This document shows, one piece after another, positions 32,670 through 41,192 of a stretch of DNA of 48,046 bases; within the stretch, counting starts at the first letter, position 1; each line of letters begins with the position of its first letter. Under the pieces are notes generated by a model. It saw nothing but the letters and a program-made list of their open reading frames with translations, did no database searches and was not told the DNA's origin. The stretch lies in NCBI GenBank assembly GCA_050996405.1, contig JBPCRW010000203.1:1-48046 (forward strand). Reading direction: 5' to 3'. This DNA is from JBPCRW01 sp050996405 (GTDB lineage Bacteria > Acidobacteriota > Blastocatellia > Pyrinomonadales > Pyrinomonadaceae). Position numbers and translations under genes: made by a program.

Positions 32670-33983
32670 CTAATTTTGCGGGCTGGACGGTGGAGTTGTT
32701 CCGCCGTCACGACGTTTTAATTTCGGCGCGGTATCGTTCGTCGTATTTGTCGGCGTAGCCGTATTTGTCGTCGGACTCGATGTCGTTGGATTGGTTGTGG
32801 TCGAAGGTTCAACGCCGTCACGACGTTTTAACTGCGGCGGTCCATCCGATGAGTTATTGTCGGTGGTTGACGGCGAGCCGGTCGTATCGTCAACTTCCGG
32901 CGCGCGGCGTTTCAAAGTCGGTTTGCCGTTCGGCGAACTGTCATCGACATCAATCGCGGTCGTCGCTCTCGCGTTTGAAAATTTCATCAAACGCGCCTTG
33001 ACGCGCTGAAATTCCGACGGGCTAACAACATATTCTTCGTGTTCGGGAAACTTCGAAACCAGAGCCAGACTTTTCGCGCGGCGGTCAACCGGCTGCGGGT
33101 GAGTCGAAAAAAGTTTCGCCATCGAACCCGGTTTTTTTCTGTTCATCGCGTCGAGTTTTTCAAACATCGTGGACATCGCCAGCGGGTCGTAACCGGAAGC
33201 ATACAAATACTGAACGCCGAGACGGTCGGCTTCTTCTTCCGCGCCGCGCGAAAATTTCAGCGATGCCAGACCGGATAAAATTCCGCCGCCATTATACAAA
33301 ACATTTCCGACGATGCCGCCGCCGAAAATCATTCCGGCGAGCATTCCGTAATTGATTGCGGCTGATTTACCCTCGTTTTCCATCGCGTGGCGGGCGGCGA
33401 CGTGACCGATTTCGTGCGCCATTGCGCCCGCTAATTCGGCTTCGTTGTCGGCGGCAAGAATCAAACCCGTATTGACGAAAAAATATCCGCCCGGAAGCGC
33501 AAAAGCATTGACCGAATCATCCTGAATCACTTTGATTGTAAAAGGAACTTTCGCGTCCGAATGAAGCACGAGATTCTGCCCGACGCGATTGATATATTCG
33601 GTGACGACTGGATCATCGAGAATTTTTGACTGCTGTTCGACTTCCATCGCCATCTGCCTGCCGATAGCCGCTTCCTTTTCACGCGAACCGCCGAGCCAGC
33701 CAAAAAATTTATTGCTCGCGCTGCCATTGATGTTGCGTTTGCCAATCATCGAAGGGTCTTCGTTGACGGGCAAATCGCTTTTGCTGACCGTTTGAGCTTG
33801 AGTATCAGTTTTGCTTTTGTCCTTTTTATCTTTTTTATTAGAGTCTTTTTTGGTATCATCCTGTGTCTTTCCCGCATCAGGAGTTGTCTGAGCGAAAATG
33901 CCGAGTGGAAACGCGGTCGCGCTGAACCAAACTGCCGCCGCTAAAACACCCGCCCCAAATTTGCGAACCGAATTCTTACGCAT
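32670..33983 (-). CDS. M48 family metalloprotease with Lys-Arg-rich C-terminal repeats
   Basis: 437 residues. Signal peptide (about 1-32, ending GIFAQ), a Lys/Asp-rich linker, then a Zn protease domain with the HEIGHVAARHAM motif (HExxH, about residue 190) and the downstream EEEADRLGVQYL, whose first E is the third zinc ligand. It resembles the BepA/YfgC class of periplasmic M48 proteases that act in outer-membrane protein quality control, but without the TPR half. Instead the C-terminus (about 345-437) is low complexity and holds three copies of a P-x-LKRR motif (LKRRAPE, LKRRDGV, LKRRDGG) separated by Thr/Ser/Pro/Asn-rich spacers. It is transcribed divergently from the large ATPase gene. 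Confidence 0.93.
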   Translation of the reverse strand: MRKNSVRKFGAGVLAAAVWFSATAFPLGIFAQTTPDAGKTQDDTKKDSNKKDKKDKSKTDTQAQTVSKSDLPVNEDPSMIGKRNINGSASNKFFGWLGGSREKEAAIGRQMAMEVEQQSKILDDPVVTEYINRVGQNLVLHSDAKVPFTIKVIQDDSVNAFALPGGYFFVNTGLILAADNEAELAGAMAHEIGHVAARHAMENEGKSAAINYGMLAGMIFGGGIVGNVLYNGGGILSGLASLKFSRGAEEEADRLGVQYLYASGYDPLAMSTMFEKLDAMNRKKPGSMAKLFSTHPQPVDRRAKSLALVSKFPEHEEYVVSPSEFQRVKARLMKFSNARATTAIDVDDSSPNGKPTLKRRAPEVDDTTGSPSTTDNNSSDGPPQLKRRDGVEPSTTTNPTTSSPTTNTATPTNTTNDTAPKLKRRDGGTTPPSSPQN

Positions 33984-34268
33984 ATCATATCTCCCGAACT
34001 CTCTTTGGTTTTGACAACGAAAGTTTAAACACCTTGTAAATTTTGTTCAACGTCAAATAAGATGCGCCGGAATTAAAGAAAGTTGTGCAATTATCCGGCT
34101 CGCCGGAAAAGAATTTTTACGAATTTCATTTTTCGCGTAAAAACTTGTTTTATCATCGAAAAAAATTTGTTAAAGTATAAATGCGGGCGTAAAATTCGCG
34201 CCGCGGACAATCGCCGAAGTTTCCACTCCCGACCGGCAAAACTTTCCCCGAAGTTCTCCTGAATTTTA

Positions 34269-37200
34269 ATGAAACGCATCCAAGAAAAAGTTAAAGATTT
34301 AGTCGAAGTTCATACTTATCAAAGTTTGCAGGAATTTATTTCCGACCCGACGCAGACGCTCTCCGCCTATCATTTTACAGACGCAACGTCTGAAATGATG
34401 GGGAAATGGATTGACGCGCTGGTTGAAATCCAGCCGCATGCGGGCGCGGCAAAAGCTCTCGCCGGTTATCGCGGAGTCGGCAAAAGTCATTTTCTCGCCA
34501 CGCTCGGAGCAATCGCCGCGCATCCCGAACTGCGTTCCAGAATTACGGATATGCATGTTGCCTCGACCGCGCAACGGCTCAAACGCCGCCGTCATCCGGT
34601 GGCATTTGTGCGGCGCGGAACGCATCCGACGCTGCTCGAAGAAATCAAGGACGCGATTGCCAGAGCCTTTGAAATAAGTCCTGATAATTTAGCCAATTCC
34701 CTGCCCGAACTTTTGCGGTTCGCATCGGAAAAAGCAGGTGACTTGCCATTTGTCCTGATAATTGATACGGCATTCGACCGCGCTTCAAGGGTGGCGCGCG
34801 ACGACGGCGAAATGCTAGGGGAAATCGCGGACATCTCCAAAACCTTAAACATTTTCGCGGCGGTCGCGCTCGACGACGATATTGCCGGAGCGGACGGCGT
34901 GAACGCGGCGATTGCGCGAACTTACACGATTGATTATCTCGACCAGGAACATCTCTATAAAATTGTTGACACGCACATTTTCCCCAAACACAGGCAAACG
35001 CAACCGCTGATTCACGAAATTTACACAAACTTCCGCGAGGCTCTGCCGAGTTTTCAATGGAGCGAGCAGCGTTTCACCGCGCTTTACCCGCTGCATCCCG
35101 TGATTCTCGAAACCGCTCCGTTCGTCAGACTTTACGCGCCGGATTTTGCGATGCTCGGCTTTGCGTCCGAAGCCGGAAACAAGGTTTTGGGTCGTCCGGC
35201 AAATTCGCTAGTCGCGCTGGACGAAGTTTTTGACCGCGTGGAAAATTCGCTGCGAAAGGCGAAGGATTTGCAGGAAGCCTTTGCCGCTTATGACCGTCTC
35301 AATTCCGAAGTAGTGGCGCAAGTTCCCGTAATGCAGCGGCTTCAGGCGAAACTTGTTTTGAAAGCTCTCATGCTTTTATCGCTCGACGGCGACGGCACGA
35401 CTGCCGCCGAAATCAACGCGGCGATGCTGATTTACGATGAAAACGACCCGCAAAAAATTGTCCGGACGGTTGAAGACTTGCTGGAAAAATTCGCGGCGGC
35501 GTTTCCCGAAGAAGTCCGGCGCAAAACTCTGGAAGGCGAAGAAACCCGCTTTAGTTTAAGAGTCAGCAGCAAGGATAATCTTAACGACGCGGTGGCGGAA
35601 GCGTCGAAAAATGTTTCGCCCGAAGCCATCGAAAAAATTCTGCGGCGGTTTGCGCGCGAGCGTTTTTCCGACTGGTCGCCCGCGCCGACGGACGAATCTC
35701 AGACCGAAGATTTTAGCGACTGCGTAGTAACCTGGCGCGGCGGCAGCCGTCGCGGGCGAGTTGTCTGGAAATGGCGGCAGAACACGCTTCCCGTGACTGA
35801 AAACGCGGCGGATTTTCTGGATTGGGAAGTTATCGTCGCCGATTCGCAAAATAATCTGGCGGCATCAATTAACGAAACTAATCTTCCGACAGTCGTCTGG
35901 CAAGCCGCCGATTTGCGACCCGAAGAAGAACAAACTTTGCGCCGTTATCACGTTTTGCTGACCGATTTTAATTTACAGGAAACTTACGGCGAGCAGGTTC
36001 GCGCCGCCGGTCACACGCACCGCGCGGCGGTCGAAAAAATCTGGAAGCGCGTTTTTCTCGACGACGGCAAACTTTTAATTGACGGATTCAAACATTCTTT
36101 CAACGAAACGGTGGTCGCCGCGCAGAATTTATCCGCTTTATTTTCGGAAACGCTGCTGCCGCTGTTTAATTTTCGTTATTCACAGCATCCGTTTTTTGCC
36201 CGCGCTCTAACCACAGGTGAAGTCGCGCAGCTTATCAGCGAGCATTTCAGCGGAATGAAGCCAATGCTGCCCGAAGTTCAGGAACTGGCGAAATCGTTTG
36301 CCGCGCCGCTTGGACTGGTCGCGCTGCACGGCAGTAGTTATATTCTCAATTCCGATGATAAATGGCTCGCGCAGCCGTTTGTCAAACAGATAATGTCGCT
36401 CGTCGGCGAGAATTCCGGCGAGACGGTTTCGCTGAAAACCGTTTATCGTGAACTGAAAAAAGAACCGTTCGGGTTAGTTCACGAAGCGTCGCAGCTTGTG
36501 CTGGGCGCGCTGGTTGCCGCGCGGCATCTCGAATTCGTTACGTCAAAAGGCGACCGCATCAATCGCCGCTCGCTGGATTTGCAAATTATCTGGGATGACA
36601 TCGCGGGCATCGCCGCGCCGGAGACGGTTTTATACGGCAGCGAAAAACTGACCGAATGGGCGCGAACCTTGACCGCCGCCGATTCTTTCAAAACAATCGA
36701 AGACCCGGACGACCGCGCGAAAATCCGGCAGGTATTGCAGGAATGGCTGACCGATTGGCAATTCGGCAAAGTTTTAGAGAGATTTGAAGAACTGCCCGAC
36801 GAGATTTTGAATACGAAAATCTGGCGGCTGGCAACTCACACGCAAAAAACTTTCGGCGTGACTGCCTCGACGGTCGAATCGATTCTGGACGAAACGATTT
36901 CATTGGAAGAAGGGTTGCAGCGCGTCGCCGATGCTTTTTCCGATTCGGAAAAGGAATTTTTCACCTGCACGAAAAATCTGGTGACGCTCGAAGATTTCAT
37001 CAACGGCGCGGCGCGGCGCGAAAAGGTCTGGAATTATCTCGCCCTCTGCGAAGCGACCGACGATGGAGAAATCGAAATCCTGCGCGGAAAAATCTGCAAG
37101 GTTATCGAAGAGACGAGCGTCAATCCATCGGAGGCTCTCAACCAAGAACTTGAAAATCTATGGCAGGATTTTCACGCGAAATTTTCAGAGTATTTCAACG

Positions 37201-37817
37201 TCAAGCATTACGCGATAATGAAGGCGCATCATTTGCAGGAAAAATTCGACGAAGTTTTGCGCGGCGACGAGTGGTGGGAATTTGAAAATCTTTCCGCGCT
37301 GCCGATTTTCCAGAAAAACTACTGGCGGCAGGCGCAAAAAATTGTCCGTCAACTGAAAGAATTAAACTGCCCGTTCGATTTGCCGGAACTGCTCAAAATT
37401 CAGCCGTTTTGCGCCTGTTCGTTTCGCTTGTCGAAAATCGGCGAATGGGAGCAAATGCTGCAAAAACTGGCGGAAACGGTCGCGCAGGGACGCGCCAGCT
37501 ACCGCAAAACCATCTCGATTTTGGGCTTGACGTTAAGCCCGATTCTCGAAACCATCGAACACACAGAAAGCAGTCCCGAATTTACCAAAGCCGCCGCCAA
37601 ACTTTCGACGATTCTCGATAACGAACAGGAGATTCCGCTGCTCGACAATACGGAACTGGTCGTTTTGAGAAAAGCCGTTCAGTCAATTTCAGCCGCGCCG
37701 TTTTTGCAGGTTGCGATTCCGGCGGATGATGGTTTTTTAAGCCGTGAAGAATTGCGCTATCGCTTAACCGAATGGCTCGACGAACTGCCGAGCGACCCGT
37801 TTTTATTAAAGGTTTAG
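34269..37817 (+). CDS. Large P-loop ATPase, BrxC/PglY-like (DUF6079-like), orphan
   Basis: 1182 residues. Walker A is GYRGVGKSHF (residues 66-75); Walker B is FVLIIDTAFD (161-170) with Thr where the catalytic Glu would often be. Next come the LDDDIAGADGVNA sensor-like strand and the segments DYLDQEHLYKIVDTHIF and ALYPLHPVILE (about 271-281), which in layout resemble the ATPases of BREX (BrxC, PglY) and DUF499/DUF6079 proteins. The remaining 800 residues are mostly helical, with WTD/WEFEN-type aromatic clusters and no motif I recognise. No methylase (PglX), phosphatase (PglZ), Lon-like protease or nuclease gene is adjacent: neighbours are an M48 protease (divergent) and a DUF2520 protein. Codon use resembles that of its neighbours. 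Family assignment is inference and needs a profile search. Confidence 0.7.
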   Translation: MKRIQEKVKDLVEVHTYQSLQEFISDPTQTLSAYHFTDATSEMMGKWIDALVEIQPHAGAAKALAGYRGVGKSHFLATLGAIAAHPELRSRITDMHVASTAQRLKRRRHPVAFVRRGTHPTLLEEIKDAIARAFEISPDNLANSLPELLRFASEKAGDLPFVLIIDTAFDRASRVARDDGEMLGEIADISKTLNIFAAVALDDDIAGADGVNAAIARTYTIDYLDQEHLYKIVDTHIFPKHRQTQPLIHEIYTNFREALPSFQWSEQRFTALYPLHPVILETAPFVRLYAPDFAMLGFASEAGNKVLGRPANSLVALDEVFDRVENSLRKAKDLQEAFAAYDRLNSEVVAQVPVMQRLQAKLVLKALMLLSLDGDGTTAAEINAAMLIYDENDPQKIVRTVEDLLEKFAAAFPEEVRRKTLEGEETRFSLRVSSKDNLNDAVAEASKNVSPEAIEKILRRFARERFSDWSPAPTDESQTEDFSDCVVTWRGGSRRGRVVWKWRQNTLPVTENAADFLDWEVIVADSQNNLAASINETNLPTVVWQAADLRPEEEQTLRRYHVLLTDFNLQETYGEQVRAAGHTHRAAVEKIWKRVFLDDGKLLIDGFKHSFNETVVAAQNLSALFSETLLPLFNFRYSQHPFFARALTTGEVAQLISEHFSGMKPMLPEVQELAKSFAAPLGLVALHGSSYILNSDDKWLAQPFVKQIMSLVGENSGETVSLKTVYRELKKEPFGLVHEASQLVLGALVAARHLEFVTSKGDRINRRSLDLQIIWDDIAGIAAPETVLYGSEKLTEWARTLTAADSFKTIEDPDDRAKIRQVLQEWLTDWQFGKVLERFEELPDEILNTKIWRLATHTQKTFGVTASTVESILDETISLEEGLQRVADAFSDSEKEFFTCTKNLVTLEDFINGAARREKVWNYLALCEATDDGEIEILRGKICKVIEETSVNPSEALNQELENLWQDFHAKFSEYFNVKHYAIMKAHHLQEKFDEVLRGDEWWEFENLSALPIFQKNYWRQAQKIVRQLKELNCPFDLPELLKIQPFCACSFRLSKIGEWEQMLQKLAETVAQGRASYRKTISILGLTLSPILETIEHTESSPEFTKAAAKLSTILDNEQEIPLLDNTELVVLRKAVQSISAAPFLQVAIPADDGFLSREELRYRLTEWLDELPSDPFLLKV

Positions 37818-37849
37818 AAATAAATTTCAACGTCGAGAGACGAAGATAA

Positions 37850-37910
37850 TGCAAAATTCAAAGTGCAAAGTGCAAAATCATTTTGCATTTTCAATTTTGA
37901 GTTTTGCATT
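37850..37910. repeat. Intergenic inverted repeat, family A
   Basis: Left arm TGCAAAATTCAAAGTGCAAA (37850-37869) plus GTGCAAAAT; right arm TTTTGCATTTTCAATTTTGA (37881-37900) plus GTTTTGCAT. Almost no spacer. It lies 33 bp after the ATPase stop. Confidence 0.85.
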
Positions 37911-37940
37911 GTCCCCGCGTCTTTGCGCTAAACTCTTTTT

Positions 37941-38813
37941 ATGGCAGAGAGCGTTTCAATCATCGGTGTCGGCAGGCTCGGCGGAGCGTTGGCGTTGGCT
38001 TTATCGAGAAAAGATTACGCGGTCAAACAATTAGTCGCGCATCAAAAAAACATTTCTAAAATCGCGGGATTGATTTCGCCCGCGCCGCAAATTTTAGCTT
38101 CCGGCGAGTTCGGAAAAATTGATTCCGAAATAATTTTTATCACCACGCCCGACGCTGAAATTCGGATGATTGCGGAAAAATTAACAAATACTTTGAAGCA
38201 CAAACCTTTCGTTTTTCACACGAGCGGCGCGCTTTCGTCCGAAGTTTTGCAATCGCTGAAAAATATCGGCTGTCCGACGGGTTCGATTCATCCGCTGGTT
38301 TCCGTCAGCGATTCCGTGAACGGCGCGGAAAATTTTAAAAACGTTTTCTTTTGTGTCGAAGGCTTATCGTCAGCCGTCGCGCTTGCCGAAAAAATTGTCG
38401 CTCGATTGGAAGGAAAATCCTTTTCGATTCCGACCGAATTTAAAACTTTGTATCACGCTTCGGCGGTCATGGCGAGCGGGCATCTGGTCGCGCTTTTTTC
38501 CGTCGCCGTCGAAATGCTGGCGGCGTGCGGTTTGAGCGAAACGGAAGCTCAAAAAATTCTTTTTCCGCTTTTGAGCAGCACGATTAAAAACCTTTCCGCG
38601 CAGACTCCTGCAAAGGCTCTGACCGGAACTTTTGCGCGCGGCGACGCTGAAACTCTCCGGCGGCATCTCGAAACTCTGCGCGAAAACGCTTCGGCGCAAA
38701 CGCTCGAAATCTACCGGCAACTGGGCTTGCGCTCGCTGCATCTCGCCGAACGGCAGGGCGCGAACGCGGAAAAATTAGCGGAAATGATGAATTTAATGGT
38801 AAATGGTGAATGA
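37941..38813 (+). CDS. Rossmann-like and DUF2520 domain-containing protein
   Basis: 290 residues. N-terminal Rossmann fold with SIIGVGRLGGALALAL (GxGxxG, residues 7-14) and FITTPDAEIRMIAEKL; C-terminal helical DUF2520 domain with HASAVMASGHLVALFSVAVE. The overall layout resembles pyrroline-5-carboxylate reductase and F420-dependent NADP reductases, but the true reaction is unknown. GSIHPLVSVSD is also typical of DUF2520 proteins. The last five codons (MVNGE) and the stop are formed by the left arm of a downstream inverted repeat, so the C-terminus may have been changed by that insertion. No Shine-Dalgarno before the ATG. Confidence 0.88.
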   Translation: MAESVSIIGVGRLGGALALALSRKDYAVKQLVAHQKNISKIAGLISPAPQILASGEFGKIDSEIIFITTPDAEIRMIAEKLTNTLKHKPFVFHTSGALSSEVLQSLKNIGCPTGSIHPLVSVSDSVNGAENFKNVFFCVEGLSSAVALAEKIVARLEGKSFSIPTEFKTLYHASAVMASGHLVALFSVAVEMLAACGLSETEAQKILFPLLSSTIKNLSAQTPAKALTGTFARGDAETLRRHLETLRENASAQTLEIYRQLGLRSLHLAERQGANAEKLAEMMNLMVNGE

Positions 38814-38912
38814 TAAACGGTGAATGGAAGCCGGAAAATGTAAATGTTCATCTACATTTTCGATAAAAATCCGGTTTTACGTTCACCATTCACCATTTAC
38901 CATTTACCATTA
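38795..38912. repeat. Inverted repeat, family C, overlapping the DUF2520 3' end
   Basis: Left arm ATGGTAAATGGTGAATGATA (38797-38816) plus AACGGTGAATGG; right arm ACCATTCACCATTTACCATT (38885-38904) plus TACCATT. A second stem (AAAATGTA / TACATTTT, and CCGGA / TCCGG) is nested inside. Confidence 0.85.
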
Positions 38913-38920
38913 AAAAGGTG

Positions 38921-38935
38921 TTAGAATAATTATTA
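38921..38935. promoter_or_regulatory. Fur/PerR-box-like operator upstream of the Fur-family gene
   Basis: TTAGAATAATTATTA (38921-38935) matches the PerR box TTATAATNATTATAA at 12 of 14 fixed positions and the Fur 7-1-7 box at 11 of 14. Located 38 bp before the regulator's ATG, as expected for autoregulation. Confidence 0.45.
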
Positions 38936-38972
38936 AAGATTTTTAATTTTCGGCGAAATTGCAGAAAAATTT

Positions 38973-39491
38973 ATGGCGAAGGAAAAGGACGAATTTCAAA
39001 AGGAAAAGCAGGTTTTGCTTGAACATATTCAGAAAAAAGGTTTGCGAAAAACCGCCCAGCGCGATTTGATTTTGGAAATTTTTCTGCGAACCGAAGACCA
39101 TTTATCGAGCGAAGATTTATACTGGCTGGTGCAGAAGAAAGAGCCGGACATCGGACACACAACCGTTTATCGCACGTTGAAACTTTTAACCGAAGCTGGC
39201 TTGGCGCGCGAAGTTCGCTTGGGCGACGGCAGAACTTATTACGAGCATAATTACAATCTCGAACATCACGACCATATGATTTGCACCGAATGCGGCAAGG
39301 TTATCGAATTCTTTTCCGCGCAGCTTGAAGCGATGCAGGAAGAAATTGCAACGCAACACGGATTCAAATTAACGCATCACAATATGCGAATTTTGGGCAT
39401 CTGCGAAGCCTGTCAATCAAAGGAACTGCATAGTTTTGTGGCGAGCGCGCAGCCGCGCGTTAGAGTCGCTTCGGGAAAAGCGGTGAGATAA
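38973..39491 (+). CDS. Fur family transcriptional regulator
   Basis: 172 residues. N-terminal winged helix with KKGLRKTAQRDLILEIF and the recognition segment IGHTTVYRTLKLLTEAGL; C-terminal dimerisation domain with EHHDHMICTECGKVIEF and GICEAC, giving the four-cysteine zinc site (CxxC and CxxC). The HHDHxxC form is the Fur type (iron sensing) rather than PerR's DHYHxxC, though Zur is not excluded. A Fur/PerR-box-like palindrome lies 38 bp upstream, so it probably controls itself. It acts as a dimer repressing metal-uptake or oxidative-stress genes. Length is about 20-30 residues more than E. coli Fur, mainly a charged N-terminal extension. Confidence 0.94.
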   Translation: MAKEKDEFQKEKQVLLEHIQKKGLRKTAQRDLILEIFLRTEDHLSSEDLYWLVQKKEPDIGHTTVYRTLKLLTEAGLAREVRLGDGRTYYEHNYNLEHHDHMICTECGKVIEFFSAQLEAMQEEIATQHGFKLTHHNMRILGICEACQSKELHSFVASAQPRVRVASGKAVR

Positions 39492-39608
39492 AATGCAAAA
39501 TTCAAAGTGCAAAATGCAAAATCGAAGAACGTTTGAATCCGTTTAAATTTCGGAACGCAGGTTTTATTTTGCATTTTGAATTTTGAAGTTTTGAGGTTTT
39601 GAATTTTA
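39491..39608. repeat. Intergenic inverted repeat, family A
   Basis: Left arm ATGCAAAATTCAAAGTGCAA (39493-39512) plus AATGCAAAAT; right arm TTTTGCATTTTGAATTTTGA (39568-39587), extended by further GTTTTGA-type units. Begins at the last base of the Fur-gene stop and ends 10 bp before the next ATG. Confidence 0.85.
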
Positions 39609-39618
39609 AATTAGAATT

Positions 39619-40236
39619 ATGGAAACTGAAATTACATTTAATCCTTCGGGACGCAATGGTTTAATCGCCGTTGGAACTTATCTGCTCGACGCGGCAAAAC
39701 GTCTGGGCGTTGAGATGGAATGCGAGGAACACGGCGGCGAAAACGAAATTTGCGTCGTCAAAGTCACGCAAGGCGCGAACCTGCTTTCTCCGCTGACAAA
39801 ATTTGAACTTGAATATCTAAACGAAAAACGCAGGCATCACGGAAACCGCGTCGCAAGCCAGGCGAAAATCGAAAGAGAAGGAGAAATCGTCATTATGGTC
39901 AAAGAAAAAAAACAGCCGGAAGCGTCGGCTGAAGAAAAAAAGGCGAAAGAATCGCGCAAGGAATTTGAAGAACTTCCGCTTGAAAAAAAGGTCGCTCAAT
40001 TATTAGAACTTGAATTTATCACGCTCGGCGAAACATTTTCTTTTGTCTTTAATTCGCCGTTTAAAATCGTCGATAAAGTGATGGACGTGATGGCGGAATT
40101 CGGTTTGAAAATGGACAGGGAAACGAAAAATGCCAAGCGTCCGGACGAACATAAACAAGCGGAAACCAGCGGCGAAAAGAAAAAAGAACAAAACAAAAAA
40201 CCGAAAGATTCAGAACCGGCAAGCGGAACAATTTAA
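39619..40236 (+). CDS. Ferredoxin-fold protein lacking [2Fe-2S] cysteines, with Lys/Glu-rich C-terminus
   Basis: 205 residues. Residues 1-95 follow the plant-type ferredoxin fold of 2Fe-2S proteins: ITFNPSGRNGLIAVGTYLLD, the loop EMECEEHGGENEICVVKV, LLSPLTKFELEYLNEK, NRVASQAKIEREGEIVIMV. The family pattern C-x5-C-x2-C ... LAC is reduced to Cys35 and a misplaced Cys45; the fourth ligand is Ser80 (RVASQ). So it cannot hold a normal cluster. Residues 125-165 form a short helical domain (LLELEFITLGETFSFVFNSP), and the last 35 residues are a basic low-complexity tail. Function unknown. It is followed 4 bp later by a GTG-start membrane protein, so the two form an operon. Confidence 0.7.
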   Translation: METEITFNPSGRNGLIAVGTYLLDAAKRLGVEMECEEHGGENEICVVKVTQGANLLSPLTKFELEYLNEKRRHHGNRVASQAKIEREGEIVIMVKEKKQPEASAEEKKAKESRKEFEELPLEKKVAQLLELEFITLGETFSFVFNSPFKIVDKVMDVMAEFGLKMDRETKNAKRPDEHKQAETSGEKKKEQNKKPKDSEPASGTI

Positions 40237-40240
40237 ATAA

Positions 40241-41110
40241 GTGAGCGAAAACGCACTCCAGAAAAAACCGGCGGAATCAATCCGCGAAAAGACGCAGTAT
40301 GCGCTGGCGTTCGGTGTCATTGCGACGATGCTGTTCGCCGTCGGATTTCCAAGTTTTATTATCGTCTTTTTCGCCATCTTCGCCTTTTTCCTCTGGAAAA
40401 CTTTCGCTTCCGCTTCGCCGAACGGAACGCGCGAAATTTTTGAGTTTTATCTATCCGCCAACGAGATTTTGCGCGACGACGAACGCCGCTGGTTCGGTTT
40501 CGAGATTCAGGATGTTATTGGGCGCGGTGAGCGAATCGTGCAGTTGATGAACGGCGCGCCGCCGCTTGTTTATTTCACGCTCGGCGCGCTTTACAATCGC
40601 GCGGGCGACCATAAATCGGCAGTTAATCATCTGGCTTTCGTGGTCGAAAATACAAACGCCGACGAGAAAAAATATCTTTACGCCACGCCGGAACTAAAAA
40701 GCTACGTTAGAATTTTGCGAAAAATCGAACGCGAACCGGCGGAAGCTCCGCAAACGTCCGCCGCAGTGCGCGCGCTGGAAAGAGCGCGCCGCAATCGCGG
40801 CAAAGCAATTCTGGAAGAAAGCCGCAACGCCGTGCAGGAAATGGAAAAGCAAAAGCCCGCGCAGATTGCCGAGCAGAGAAACTCTTTTCCGGCGGAAATT
40901 TATAATCAGCGCGAGTCTTTGACCGTAGATGCTGAAAATGGTTCTGCCCGCAGAGATGAATTTATCAAGCACGTTGTCGAGCCTGCGCCGAGCCAGCCCG
41001 ACCGAAAAAATTTTAGCGAAAACGGAAAGCCGAAGAAGAAAACCGATGGAAATTTCGCGCCGCGCCGCCCGATTTCCGAAGTCCTGCACGATATTTACGA
41101 CGATAAATAA
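40241..41110 (+). CDS. Membrane protein with TPR-like segment, unknown function
   Basis: 289 residues from a GTG start 4 bp after the ferredoxin-like gene. Two closely spaced hydrophobic segments (about 21-52, YALAFGVIATMLFAVGFPSF and IIVFFAIFAFFLW) put the rest in the cytoplasm. A TPR-like unit follows (about 105-145: PLVYFTLGALYNRAGDHKSA). The C-terminal half is charged and low complexity, rich in Glu, Arg, Lys and Pro. No family recognised. Its stop lies within 1 bp of a family A repeat. Probable partner of the preceding gene. Confidence 0.75.
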   Translation: MSENALQKKPAESIREKTQYALAFGVIATMLFAVGFPSFIIVFFAIFAFFLWKTFASASPNGTREIFEFYLSANEILRDDERRWFGFEIQDVIGRGERIVQLMNGAPPLVYFTLGALYNRAGDHKSAVNHLAFVVENTNADEKKYLYATPELKSYVRILRKIEREPAEAPQTSAAVRALERARRNRGKAILEESRNAVQEMEKQKPAQIAEQRNSFPAEIYNQRESLTVDAENGSARRDEFIKHVVEPAPSQPDRKNFSENGKPKKKTDGNFAPRRPISEVLHDIYDDK

Positions 41111-41186
41111 TGCAAAGCGCAAAATGTAAAATGCAAAATGGAAAGCCGATTCTTTATTTTGCACTTTGCATTTTGCATTTTGCACT
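41110..41186. repeat. Intergenic inverted repeat, family A
   Basis: Left arm ATGCAAAGCGCAAAATGTAA (41110-41129) plus AATGCAAAATG; right arm TTTTGCACTTTGCATTTTGC (41157-41176) plus ATTTTGCAC. Starts at the stop codon of the preceding gene and ends 7 bp before the cinA ATG. Confidence 0.85.
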
Positions 41187-41192
41187 AAGATT

